Part shown: piece after piece, positions 12,882 to 24,442 of the stretch
Layout: each line of letters opens with the position of its first letter
Numbering within the stretch: the stretch's first letter is position 1
Source: Trichostrongylus colubriformis
Taxonomy: Eukaryota; Nematoda; Chromadorea; Rhabditida; Trichostrongylidae
Reading direction: 5' to 3'
DNA: 64,000 nucleotides
Assembly (NCBI GenBank): GCA_963978905.1
Contig: OZ022256.1
Coordinates: 18,077,231-18,141,230 of the forward strand
Position numbers and translations under genes: made by a program
The notes under the pieces: generated by a model
Told to the model about the DNA's origin: nothing
What the model saw: only the letters and a program-made list of their open reading frames with translations
Databases searched by the model: none

Positions 12882-15800
12882 AAGTACCATTATCAAATTA
12901 TTTGTGCCACTTCAAAGCAAGTTGTAGCAAAACTACGAACAAACCATGACTGACCCGTTTTTTTGGTGACCATAGTAGCGGTAGGTTATAGCGACTTCTA
13001 GAACAACTGAGTTGTGGATGGTGGATAAGTGCGAGGCACGTAACTATTAAATTTCGTAGTAAAATCTATTGTTCTAATCTATTGTTTCATCCAGTAAGCC
13101 ATTTAGCTTTAGCATGCGCCGCAATTATTGTGCAAGTCTTTCGTTTTCTACAATTAATTTTGAGGTCTTGTCGCTTAGCGTCGTCGAATGATTTGCCTAG
13201 ATGCCGGGTGATGTGAAGGCTTGCTCTCACAATCAGCGCTCAGGTATCTGGCGCTCCGGTATCTGTTGTTTAGAAGCGAAAGCGATGATGTGGAAGAAGA
13301 GAAGCTATCGGGAACGGTCCTTAGGAGTTGCTGGCATACTTTTAGCTGAGAAAAGGGTTCTTAATCCGTGTCCTATTGTAATCGGTGTGAAGGAGAGGAA
13401 TCACGAACCATGTCGAATGAAAATGTGAATGGGCACAAAAGCGGCTCAATTCGCCTATCACTAACGGTCGTTGTAGAGGTTCAAGGCAGAAGTAATTTTA
13501 GGCTAGTTGTTAAAAACTGAGCTATATTCAATGCTGCATTACTTGCCAACCACAGAAAGAAAACAAATAAAATAAGTAGCCGACTCCCCTTGCTGCCATT
13601 GGGTGGTGAGTGGTGCGAGCGTATCCTCGACGAGCTACGTCCACTGCGAAGAAGAATTTACATCCGTTGTAATTCAGTGGACTGTACGAAAATGACGAAA
13701 CGGCAAAGTTGCATCATTTCTTCTCTCGTGAGCTCATCGCGCTTCAGTTGTCTTATTCATGGAGCTGCCGGTGATTTAATCAACGATTTTCACAAAAAAA
13801 TCTTAAGCGAAACCTCGGCAAAAACAATGCTTCAAATTTAACATCACAGACTGTTTTAGTGGATGGCAAAGGAGGAAGCTTCAGAAAAGTTTGGCAGAAG
13901 GTTCAGTAAACTGCCGCAGATGCTTCGAGTCAAAGAGGCGTCGCACCGGCTGCTAGTGGGCCACATCCACAGTTTGACAAGGAATCACTTTGATGTTCCA
14001 TATACTCCTGCAAACTTTGTAAACTAGCTGTGGTCGTCACATCTTTGAGGCTCGACGATAGTGGCTGCTTTAGCAATGCCGCAGGGTCGGAGACAGAATG
14101 TGAATCCATTTTTTCGGGTTTTTGGCAGTTCTTTCACTGCCTTACAGGGCAACATTTCTACTTATGTTCTAGCAGTTCTGAGTGCTCGCCCCGGCGCCTG
14201 CCTATAGTAACGCTGACCTTTGAATCAAATGTAGTGAAGGGCACGCACACAAGTCATGCTACAGTATTCTGGGCACGCAAATGATTCCCAACGGTGAAGT
14301 GAATGTCATTTTATGTTCACCATTTCCTATTCCATTTCATGACATGTTATTGTGTAAATGCCAGTTAGTTGTGATCTACGTCTTTTCATGCTGACCTGAT
14401 GCCATGCTGCTATCAGTGTTTGTGTACCAAGTTATATTTTTGCCCGAGCCTTAGTTGAGAGAGGTTTCACCTAAGCCTTAGTTGATAGAGGTAGAGATTC
14501 CCTTCGAGTGACGATTAGGCAAAAGGTGTGGGGCAGAAGTAGCGCCAGATGCCGAAAGTGCGAAGTGCCTACCAGCAAAAGACACCACAAAAGTTGAGTT
14601 TTCGTATGCTATTCCCTATTGGGTGGGTTGTCACGCAGCAATCGTATTAATGCCAAGTGAGTAAGCACCAATAACTCGGTTTCGAGTAAAAAGCCATCCG
14701 TTCCGCAGTGAAACACTGCTACGCTACCACTGTGTAGTAGCTGCACGGACATGTCGTGAAAAAGTGAAGCTGGTTGGTTTTATTTCTGTCATCTTTAAAT
14801 GATGGAGTAGTCCTCTAGAGCCTCCACAACTTCATAACGCAATTACATGTGTTCTAAAAACGTATTTTTACATAAACGCATCGGTCAGTAAATGGAAGTC
14901 CACGTAGTAATTGAGATTTTGGGATGAACCCTTGAAAACATTAGCTGAATACAGAACAGCATTACTACTATGGGCAGTGACATTTTCCTATACGATAATG
15001 AAAAGCATTGACAGCCACGTGAAACAGAAGAAATAAAAAACTGACACAGAAGTAGCACCCACTTCAGCGTCAAGTGGCACAAAAACAATGAATTATGTAC
15101 CTATGTATAGTCTAGCACGAAATGTGTGCGTCTGCATGGTTACATTCAACTTGACGGCAGAGGTTACTGTATGCAAGCGCCGAGGCGGAAAACTTGGAAT
15201 TGTCTTGCTCAAAGTAAACACAGGGTAACTTACACTGGCAGATGATCAAAAACAACTCAGAAATTTTCGAATAAATTGGAAGCATCCTTCATTGGAGTCA
15301 ACCAAAACTAAAGCGATCATCAGTAGGACAAATATTTTCAGAAATGTACTAAGCCGCAGAGCAAAGTGTGGTGAGTAATTAGTTGCTCCTTGGGTGCGGA
15401 ATTTTTTATGAACAGTGGTGGATTTAGGGTAACGACAAGAAAAAGGAGAACGTCGTCTCTAAGATCTATTTCATGCTTTGCGCGCTGTCAGCTGCTGATG
15501 ACGCAGACCGTGTTTTCTGTCATACTCTGGGCCTACCTGAAATATTTTTCTCGCAAACGTCTCGTTTTGAAAACTATGGAAATTTTTATTATTCAATCAC
15601 TACTTGTGATGATTTTGAATTTCTGTATCTCTTTCACTGATCTTTCTTCATGTTGTTCGACTTTGACAGCGTCCGACTTTGGGCTGTCTTCAAAGCGTGA
15701 GCACAATACGTGATTTTTTGAGTCATAATTTTTGATTTATATTATAAAATAACTCCATTAGTGATGTCGTTATTTCAATTCAATTTCTTTGTATTATCTT

Positions 15801-17314
15801 TATAATAACAGATTGTCAGTTTTATCCTAACACTATTAGCAAGAAGTCATATGGCGTCTGAAAGAGATTTATCTGTTACACAAAGTGAAATAAAGGAAGA
15901 AATTAGATTTTTCAGTTTCCTTGAAATATTCACGAGTACAAGATATCAAAGTGGTGCATCTAGTTGGCAATATTGATCAAAATAGGAAACATTAAGCCTA
16001 GATTCTACAGGGGGTGCCAAAAAAAGAGTTGTCCGTTCTCCTCCACTTTCCACCCTACTTTTGTCAAACTTCAGCGAATTCTGACGAGGTATTTCCATCC
16101 CAAAATACAAGATTTCACTCTACCACTGAATTCCGTGACAGCCTTCAGCACAACACGATCGGGAGCTTGCAAACTCCGAAATTTCGTCACTTCCGTTTAC
16201 AACCTTGCTAAGGTCTGTTTACTCTGGATACCTGAGGGGATTCACATCGGTTGATGCCCCAAAGTATTTTGTTTTTTTTTCGGGATCCATCCCTTGAGTA
16301 TTTCGTTTCTTCCAGACTACCAACATCCATCGTTCCCGAGTACCAAAATGCCATTAACACTGGAAACCCTCCGGACGGAGGTTTGAGGCATGAAAAATGA
16401 CACTTGGATCATGGCAGTGTTGTCCGAGCAGCAAAGGCTCTGTGACTTACATAAACCGAAGCGCCATTCCTTACGAAGCTTCCCACGAAAGACCTACCAC
16501 GGAACGTGACTCCACTGTTTTGAGCGGACCTTGATACCGTAGGTGCTTTGAGGCCCGCTGCGCCAACTGATGGCTCCGTATTTGATGAGGGTGAAAGTAG
16601 TGAGTCTCATCTATCTCCCGTTTCTCAAGGAACATTTCGAAAATATTTCGCCCTAGTACTTTTATGTCCTCCCTTTCCCTATTTTTTCAGACTTATTTTT
16701 CTCTAAAGAATTCGCACGTACAAACATCAAAGTTTTCCTTGTAAATACTTCGTTCAATATTGTTTCATGAACCATTTCTGATTTTTGCTCCACTAAAGGT
16801 TTCTGTCGCTTTTATTTTTCTGCTATTCAGGTTGATCGAGACCCATCTAATAGAGTTGATTTATTGTTTGTCTTAGTGGCTTTATTCTAGTGTTTTTTCT
16901 ACGTGAACGAAGAAAGTAAACGATCATTGTTCATGACTACATAAACTTGCAATTCATGCATTTTAAAGAGAACATTCCCAGTTAACAAGAAACGACATTA
17001 CATCTGAAATGGCCCAGTATCTTTATGAGTGATCATGAATTACATAAGGTATGCTCATAAGTAGAGACACATTCATGTGTTCATATTTATTGGATCAGGA
17101 CTTATGACTGAGAACCATGAAGTGGGAACTCGAGTCCCACCCGAGGCTGAACCTTTTGCTCACACATACTGCTTTTCCTTGTATCAGCTGCGAGAGTATC
17201 CTTCCAGTCTTTGTGGAGCACACCGCAGGTATATTTGGCATTCTCCGTACTCAGAATGTAATTGGCGTCAAAATCTGCAATGTTCTTTTGATGACTATAA
17301 TGCTTTCTGTTAAT
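12882..17314. other. No gene recognised
   Basis: Frames of 60-107 codons occur (for example 13201-13428, 13590-13841, 15390-15713) without recognisable domains or chained splice sites. A sequence at about 16010 (CAGGGGGTGCCAAAAAAAG) looks like a Tc1-type terminus but no partner end was found. Confidence 0.35.
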
Positions 17315-17448
17315 GCTACTACAAGGATGCTGAGTTATGGGCAAAAGCTTCGGTGTCGGAAGGTACGAACCCGCATCCATGCTTTCCGGGCATATGTGCT
17401 AATCCACTACACTACAAACTCCCCTTTCACCTCAACTCAGCTTCTGAA
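17315..17448 (-). repeat. tRNA-derived SINE-like fragment (family A)
   Basis: On the minus strand the order is a possible A-box region (TAGTGTAGTGGATTAGCAC), then a B-box-like GCGGGTTCGTACC, then a body ending near TAACTCAGCATCC. A homologous segment in the same orientation lies at 55618-55742 (shared ends CTCAACTCAGCTTCT-like and GAGTTRTGGGCAAAA-like), and pieces recur at 56596-56722. It does not fold as a tRNA with a proper acceptor stem, so a SINE or decayed tRNA pseudogene is inferred. Confidence 0.5.
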
Positions 17449-17455
17449 TGGTACA

Positions 17456-18381
17456 CAGGGTGGCTCTTAATTATTTTCGCGTAGTTTGACGTAGTTTATT
17501 TCTACTAATGACTTCAAAAACAAACAACTGTCGTACATTCCGAGACAACTTCTATGTAGAGCAATGCCTAATAATCATTCACTCGAGAAGATGTTCGAAA
17601 TGAGCTCCTTTTGCAGCAATACAGGCCTTCAGTTTCTTGTCCACTCTCACCGTGCGACATCACTGTGGGCCGCAGGAAGGTGACGTCGATATCGTCCCAC
17701 GCCTTCCGATCAGCCCTTTATTAAAATGAGATATGCAAATATCCATGACATTGCCAGAAGTGTAGCGAATCAAAAGGTGCTTGTTCTGTGAAAAGAGATG
17801 CAGTTTGAGCTAAGGTATGAGCTCCCGAATGTGAAATTGCGAAAACCAGCCAAAACGCTCCGTACAACCTAATAAAATCTTGTTCCTTGGGAAGATAGCA
17901 CTCAAAGGCTCCCCTGAGTTGCTGGAAATTGTGTCAGTGGTCAATGCGTGCTCCAACAGGACTGGGCACGTGCTCATTCTGTGAGCTCCACACTGACACT
18001 CTGCGAGAGTCACTTCCCTGGCTGCTGGACGAAGGATTTCCAGTCAACTAACTAGCCTGATCTGAATCCGATGGATTTCGCTGTGTGGGGCTACTTGCAG
18101 CAGAAGGTTTCCTCGAGAGGGCAGCGAAGTTTGAACACTCTCCCAGCTTCACTTCAGAAGGCGTGGGACGATATCGACGTATTACCTGCGGCACTTGTGA
18201 TGTCGGTGGAGAAGAGACTGAAGGCCTGTATTGCTGCAAAAGGAGCTCATTTCGAACATCTTCCGGAGTGAATGATTATTAGGCATTGCTCTACATAAAA
18301 GTTTTATCAGATTGTATAACCGTTGTTTTTTGTTGAAGTTATTAGGAATAAACTACACGCAAATAATTAGGAGCCACCCTG
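17456..18381 (+). mobile_element. Tc1/mariner-type element rearranged into a fold-back
   Basis: The ends are inverted: CAGGGTGGCTCTTAATTATT on the left and the inverse of CAGGGTGGCTCCTAATTATT on the right, with TA beside the right end and TA two bases outside the left. The left 250 bp (17456-17710) is the inverse of the right 240 bp (18145-18381) and includes the 3' coding end of the transposase. The 3' terminus has therefore been copied in inverse orientation onto the 5' side. The central part encodes a transposase relic in + orientation. Confidence 0.78.
17930..18270 (+). pseudogene. IS630/Tc1/mariner transposase fragment (3' part)
   Basis: Reading across frames gives a second catalytic block, QQDWARAHS (about 17955-17985), and a third, PDLNPMDFAVWGYLQQKV (about 18058-18110). 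These are followed by a typical C-terminal tail with KRLKACIAAKGAHFE and a stop at about 18270. A stop separates the second and third blocks, and the N-terminal DNA-binding domain and first aspartate are not present. PDLNPMDFAVW is typical of the larger IS630-Tc1-mariner superfamily rather than of bandit-like mariners. It is a dead copy. Confidence 0.75.
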
Positions 18382-18383
18382 TA

Positions 18384-21300
18384 TTTAGTGTAGCTTATCA
18401 GCACTCACACGTGAAACATGTTGAGCCGGTCGGCCAATATCTACATCGAACCGTGAAGCTGACAGCTTTAGTATTGTGAAAGTATATCGCAAAATGTGCT
18501 TGCGCATGGCCGCTCTGAGGGGTCCCGCGGCACCCATTTTTGCGGGATTTTCCAAATCATGGCTTTTTGAGGTGAAGAGCCAATACTTTTGAACATCCCC
18601 TGCAAGTATGGCCGCCTATCGCTTTGTGCCGTTTTAGTTGAAGCGATTTGATCAATTGAAAATTCGAGCAACTCGTTCTCATTTCTGCACCTCTGAAACC
18701 AAGGAAAAAGTGTTCACTCCAATGCCTCACCCCCTCCCCTTGCAGCACTCATACTTGCGGTCACCTTCGCTAGGACTCGATTAAACAAGAACTCATGGAG
18801 TGAAGTCGACCGAAAAGTGCCATTTTCGCAGTACGTCAAAGTTTCCCTGGTAATTCGAAAATCTCGTGGCATTCCAAGGGAAACATATATTCAGGAAGAG
18901 CAACTTTTTGTCTATCTAAGGAGCACACTATATAAGCTGATCCATGTTAACGCGCTCTGCTACTTGAATTTATCTTGTGAACGCGAAAAACCGGACGGAA
19001 CTTTCCTTACAACCTAATAGCTTCCGAACTCGTTCTCTTGCGGAGGTAGTGTTGATGAAACACTCAATGCTCTATCTTCATCATGCCGTCAGGGTCCTAA
19101 TTACTTGCGTTATTTTTTGTAGCACTCATGGGCAATAGGGCTAGCCGACATGTTTGAGTCAGCTCCGAAGAGGGATCTCATTTATTATCTCTATTGTCTT
19201 GAAATTTTCTTTTGCAGGAAAAAGAGCGATTGGACAGCAGCTATTGCGAAAACCTCTGCAAGATGGATGCCGCGGGCGCTTCACAAGAGCGTTCAAAAGC
19301 GGTATGTCTCGCATGGTACACCTTGGGTTGAAGACTAATTCTCCGCCATATTTTGCTTGTTCACATTTACACCGAACATTTTCTAACGATTTCAGTTGCG
19401 ATGTAGCATTGGAGAACGTTGATGCAGCTTAAAGGGCAACCAGTGAGCTCGACGCAGAGGGCTGAGCAAGTCGTTTATCCCAAACTACGTATGATCTGTG
19501 TTTGGTGATATGTGAGCGTTGGGAGCACTGGAAGCGCCGTTAGAAAAGCATTGGTAGGGAGAAACTTCCCATAGGCCAGGTTGTGCGAAACTGAGGTCAG
19601 CCGCACAGAGGATCTCTTAAAGACATCGGAAGGGGGAGATTTTGCAAAGTGGGGGATTATTGAAGTAGAGTGCTCAGCAATAAAGGTTGAAAAAGAATGA
19701 CATAAAACTGAGAAAAAACCGGGAACAGGAACCCAAAAATCCACCTTCTCTCTCGTGTCCCTCTGCGTCACTCACCAGGGGGCCTGCCGACAGGCCAGAG
19801 GCACAATCACTGGCCGCTAACGCTTTCCCGTCCCTCCCCCACCACTCGCCCGGCAGCAGGACCGCAGGATGACATGCTGTGCTGCGGGGTCGCCATAAGA
19901 CCCCTAGCCACGTTTTTTTTTTCAATGCGATTTTCGCCACATATGACCTCTTCTGAATAAGAACATTCGTTTTCAGAGATCATGTACTCCAAATCTTAGA
20001 TTTCCCTTACCCCTACTGGTGCCTTCGATTCAAGCTGTTCCACGATAACGGGCAACCTCGCAAGGTTGTCAGAACTGTTCATGGCTCGGTTGGGAGGTTT
20101 AGCAGAGTTCATAAGCTCCTTAGACATTGGGCAAAAGGTTTATCGCTCTTTCAGCCCATACAATAGATTGAAAGGATAAAGGGGTGATGTGGTGTAGTAA
20201 CAGGTGGCGCGCACTCCCACTCCACTGGTAAGTGGATCAAATCTCGCGTCAATGACTACGCAGACTAACCAAGTTTACCATGCAATCGGGGACGATGACT
20301 CGACAGGATGAAAGCACTGACTTGTACGCTGGCTGCCCTCCGCAAGTTATTTTATGGACCATTTCACATTTACCTACCACCGTGATTCTAAAAGGAACCA
20401 GAATATGTAGTGCATTTCTCATAAGGGTTAACGCCAAGAACTGCTTTTCTCATCCATCCTTTATCCTTTCGTAATTTGAAAAAACATATTATCGTCTTCC
20501 CACCCTGCTTTTCGAAAAAATTCAACGATCCCCATATCTTACCGCTGTGACAGTGGTACAGTAAGCGGCTGCTTCCTTTTTAACAAAACTCGTTTAGGAG
20601 AAGAGCTTCGATGTATTGAAATTCTGAGTAATGAGGAAAAATTAACCGGACCATTGCTCTTCCAACAAACTATGATTCGCAATTGTTGCTGAATACAATC
20701 AGCTGTGTGCTTAATATTCTGTGGTCCTACAATCCACTGAATCCTTAGAGAATTCACATAAGAGAACTTAGAAAACTTATAACCGATCTAATATTACGAC
20801 AGTATTGGCCTCCCAAAACATCTAAGAAGTTGTCTTCTCTCTTCCCGGCTTTCTACACTGCATAGGTCAGAATTCATTGGGATGCAATTTCTATGGTCAC
20901 CTTTAATAGCCTTTGATCATTACGTCAAATTGGCACATAATGGGCTCCTGTGTGCTCCTCTTACTTTTTCTTCTGAAAGAACTGAGAGCGTTGGGAGAAA
21001 GAGGATATGGGTAGAAGTTCTGAAACGAACATTAGAGGTTAGAAGCGATAATCGCTAAAGATTCCGGATCCGAAGCGCGACATTCCCGTCTGCATTTGCA
21101 TCTCTCGCGCATTTTTCAGACTGCATTATCACCGTTTCGCTCGATTTTGAAGATATCATTTGCTGCTTCGTAGGGGTATTTCATTCTTTGATGACGAGAT
21201 AGGTGAAGCCAAACAGCAGCAATCGAGCAGAACAATGAATGGAAGAATAAGAGCAAGGGTAGGAAAAAGGTCTTTGTTGTAAAAAAAAGTCTACTGGATT

Positions 21301-22530
21301 CACACTAGACGTCTTGACAAGGTGCATGTTCGCAAAGTGTGCAACCTACAAGTGTTACGGTAGGTCTCATCGAAAGACGAATTGCCATTTTCCGGTGCCT
21401 TCAAAGGCACCGCGAGGGGTAAGGAGAAAGTGAGAACTGGAAACACATGTTTCTGAGAACAGGTCTCCCGCTTCAGAAGAGGTAACTTGTAGCGAAACTC
21501 ACACTGAAGAAGCATGGCTTAGGGTCTTATCACAATTCCTCTGCACGGCGTGTCATTCTGCATTTCATCAGCCGGGCGAGTTGTCGGCGAGGTGCGATAA
21601 AGAAGGGGGTTTTGTAGGTTTTATTTACCAGTTTTCCGCTGAATTTTTCGTTCTTTTTCTTCGGTTACACAGCTGAGCACCCTTCTTTCGTATCCCAGAG
21701 TCTGCCAAATTTACCCCTTCTGGTGTCTTTAGTGATTACGCTGATCACAAGGGTAAACCCATGAGGGGAAGTGCCAAAAATGGCGACATAGTCTTAGATG
21801 CAATGTGTCGGAAATCCTTCAACGATTGTTGTGATTCCTTGAGAAGCTGTAAATATTCCCATCTGAGATATCGTAGGGTTGCTTTAGTATTATATATCGT
21901 ACGTCCTTCTGAGCTCATCGGCCACAGTAAAAATTATGACATCGTTATTTGATAATGTGGAAAAGCATCCGATTCGAAGACCCTCTTTTACTAACAAGAG
22001 AGCACCTCTTGCTCATGGTCTGTCCTATTCTTTCCAAGTAACGAAGTACAAATGTTCCTCTCCAGTCACAATGAGTACACACATTGTCGATTGCACTTTC
22101 GACTCTCGATTTTATTTACATGGAAGCCATGCTATCGGGATAGAACTTCAGAAAATGTTCAGCCCCTGCTGTTCCGCAAAGTCAAACTGCAGCAGGGACT
22201 GTGACTAATTCGAAACAAAAATTCTGTCAGTATTTAAAAAGCAATCCAGGTAAACAGGTAATGCGTCAACGAATAAATTATCCAATTACTCGCAGGAAAT
22301 AGGTATATGTATTCGATGCGCTTCTCTTCTGGCACAACAATCACCGTTACGCCATGAAAAGTAAAGATACATTGGATAGTTTTATATGCTTTACCTCTTC
22401 CATTCATCGAGTCCGTCGTTCAGTAGTTCGAAGAAGCTCTTGTATTTCTTTCAAAGTTCAATTTTTCTAGAAGTTGACCTGATTTTGAGAAATATTCTAC
22501 CACTCTCATGATATGCTACTACATACCATA
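18384..22530. other. No complete gene recognised
   Basis: Apart from one exon-like segment at 19218-19301, frames here are short and unremarkable. A C-rich segment at 19730-19910 opens frames on both strands through composition. Confidence 0.35.
19218..19301 (+). CDS. Possible isolated exon, product unknown
   Basis: Twenty-eight codons (starting EKERLDSSYCENLC and ending ASQERSKA) are bounded by a good nematode acceptor, TTTTGCAG, and a good donor, GTATGT, with phase 0 at both ends. A further acceptor-like TTTCAG lies near 19396, but the phase-0 reading after it stops within nine codons. No upstream partner exon was identified. The product is not recognised. This could be one exon of a real gene or a chance match. 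Confidence 0.22.
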
Positions 22531-22566
22531 ACCCTAAAGTCTGATAGATAAGTCCGACCGCACGCT

Positions 22567-22962
22567 GTGTCGCGCGCAGCGCAAGCGACCGCAGTCTTTA
22601 AGAACCAGAGATTAAGGAAATTGAGGAAGCTACGATTTGTGGATTGTATTAATAACGAGTTTATATTGTATTGTATATTGTGTTTGTTAATAAATATAAA
22701 GCGAGTAGCAAGTAAAGTTGGGATCGTACGAAAGGTGAACACGGAAACTTCACAGTTGACAGAGGAAAGTGAACGAACGGGAGTAGAATCGTTGATAAAG
22801 GGGGGTTTCAGTGCAACGATGGTTTTGGCGATGAAAGAGTGGTTATGTAAACTTTTCCGTATTTCTGTTATGATAATGGTGCACAAAGCCTTGCAGCAAT
22901 GCGTCTTTCACCTTACTTTTCCCCTGCTGCAAGCGCTTCTGCTTGCTGCGTCAAGTTTTTGA
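22567..22962 (+). CDS. Unknown frame inside TIR element, 131 codons
   Basis: The frame begins with GTG inside the left TIR and runs 131 codons to TGA. It has a basic N-terminal part (NQRLRKLRKLRF), a hydrophobic segment (FILYCILCLLINI) and a leucine/alanine-rich end (LLQALLLAASSF). There is no early ATG. A minus-strand frame of similar length overlaps it, so coding is unproven. If the element has an intron, part of this may be an exon of a gene continuing into 23003-23224. Product not recognised. Confidence 0.3.
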   Translation: MSRAAQATAVFKNQRLRKLRKLRFVDCINNEFILYCILCLLINIKRVASKVGIVRKVNTETSQLTEESERTGVESLIKGGFSATMVLAMKEWLCKLFRISVMIMVHKALQQCVFHLTFPLLQALLLAASSF

Positions 22963-22984
22963 CCTGATGTAAGCCCTCCTCCTA

Positions 22985-23224
22985 GTGCTCGAGTTCTCTG
23001 AAATGGCTGAACAACTTATGATCAGATATTCCAAAAGCGGCATCAGGAAAAGGATGAGCTACGGAGGGATAGCTGCTTTAGTTTGGGACAGTTCTTATTC
23101 ACTTTCTGAGGGGACGATTGTCAAACGCTTCTTAAGGGCCTTGAACCAAGAGTCATTGTTAGATGAGATGGGTGAGAATTTCAATGTTATGAATGTTTGT
23201 GACGATGAAATGGAGATTGCGTAG
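22985..23224 (+). CDS. Possible transposase C-terminus in TIR element
   Basis: The frame has an in-frame ATG at 23003 and ends at TAG 23222-23224. The product is about 73 residues with a basic first half (SKSGIRKRMSYGG) and an acidic tail (MNVCDDEMEIA). The segment AALVWDSSYSLSEGTIVKRF loosely resembles the end of pogo/Tigger/Tc5 transposases, where a tryptophan is followed by S-x-x-T-I and a phenylalanine. This is weak similarity from memory of the family. It may be the last exon of a spliced transposase remnant. Confidence 0.35.
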   Translation: MLEFSEMAEQLMIRYSKSGIRKRMSYGGIAALVWDSSYSLSEGTIVKRFLRALNQESLLDEMGENFNVMNVCDDEMEIA

Positions 23225-23440
23225 AAAATATAAGATGTATGGTCATTGTTACACGGGTAAAGGAAGATTTTGATATGTGGCATCTTTAGATATTAGCAAT
23301 TAAGTTGGATAAACAGTTTCTACAATTTTGTCGTTTTTAATAATGAGGGGTGCATCGCGACCTATGAAGACTGCACCTGCGTTCGCCGCTGCCGCGCGCG
23401 ACTTCGCGTGTGGGCGGACTTATCTATCAGACTTTAGGGT

Positions 23441-23985
23441 ATATCCTTGATGACTCACTTCAGAGAGATGGAGATCTGCGATAAGGGGTTAATCAATTAC
23501 GGTTTCGAGCTTTGCCAAAAAATGGCCACGCTGCTAGGCCCATTTTAAGAAATGAAATTCACCTGGTGTTAAAGATTGCATCGTTCATCGTTGTCGTTAC
23601 CGTTAGGTACACACTTCTTTATCTGAAATTCTGGGAACAGGAAGAGGCATCAAAATGCAGGAAGTGGTTCTGACTATAGGCAGTAACTCGAGCATAAACC
23701 AGGAAAAAACATCTCGCGGCTGCTGTTGCCATCTGAAATCAGGTTATGCACGTGTGTGGCGCATTGTAAAAACTACACAAGCTGTTGCTTTTGAGCATCA
23801 ATGTTTTTCCTCAGTACATATAATCCCTTCTCCTTCGATGCAAGGGAAATACTGCTGCGAAGTGATTGAAGTTATATGGCCGAATTTTTGTTTTTGCTTC
23901 TTATTTCAGGTGATTCCACGGAATTGGAGAATCTTTATACGAATTTTTACCATGTGTGCCTAATCATAAATGTGTATTATTTCAG
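23441..23985. other. Upstream region of the Str receptor gene
   Basis: The 5' flank of the receptor. A TTTCAG sits directly before the presumed start ATG at 23986, consistent with trans-splicing of a spliced leader or with a 5' noncoding exon. No other feature recognised. Confidence 0.35.
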
Positions 23986-24442
23986 ATGGCACTGATAGGA
24001 GAAGTGTCGACATGGCATTCCTTAATTATTGGCATAGCATCTGTTCTGCTCAATTCGCTGTTACTTTTCACAATCTGGGTAAGGTCACTGAGAAGTATCG
24101 GTGTCTTTAAGTACATGATGATCGCCACGACGTTATTGGACCTCATGTTCAGCCTCATCTACATAATCGCCAGTCCTGTATGTCTTTCGAGCTTATTGTC
24201 AGCTATTCTCATAATATAATTTATACCTACTCAGAAAAAACGGATGATGCTATCATCAGCGAGCTATTTCAGACAATCGCTTCATTGGAGCTCCTATCTT
24301 CAGTGATAATTGTTATGGGCGGCTTCAGAATTATTCCGCGTAGCGTGGGAATTCCAATACTGATATTTTTTATTTTTCTGCTTTGCCAATCCATCGTTAC
24401 GCCTCCATGTTTATTCGTATTTCGATATCTTCAAATATGCAA
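23986..24442 (+). CDS. Str receptor exons 1-2 (N-terminus to TM3)
   Basis: Exon 1 (23986-24177) encodes residues 1-64 and exon 2 (24273-24442) residues 65-120 plus two bases of codon 121. The intron of 95 bp (24178-24272) contains an alternative AG at 24230 that would put exon 2 out of frame; the TTTCAG at 24267-24272 keeps phase and gives the expected loop, so it was chosen. Confidence 0.85.

Larger units (their letters stand above)
22531..23440 (+). mobile_element. DNA transposon with about 70-bp TIRs, two unknown frames
   Basis: The first 25 bases at the left end (ACCCTAAAGTCTGATAGATA...) are exactly inverted at the right end, and the arms continue to diverge over about 70 bp. The trinucleotide ATA lies directly outside each end, a possible 3-bp target duplication. 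The inner arms are GC-rich with CGCG runs. The 910-bp element carries two + strand frames (22567-22962 and 22985-23224). The superfamily is not certain; the second frame vaguely resembles the C-terminus of pogo/Tc5-type transposases. Confidence 0.72.

Noticed and set aside
15390..15713. 107-codon frame with a hydrophobic middle, possibly a receptor exon
   Set aside because: No chemoreceptor motif and no flanking exons could be joined in phase.
16005..16260. CAGGGGGTGCCAAAAAAAG as one end of a Tc1-like element
   Set aside because: No matching inverted end or transposase block could be found nearby.
24232..24272. Earlier acceptor at 24230 for exon 2 of the Str receptor
   Set aside because: It places exon 2 out of phase with exon 1 and leads to a stop; the TTTCAG ending at 24272 keeps the frame and gives the expected family sequence.
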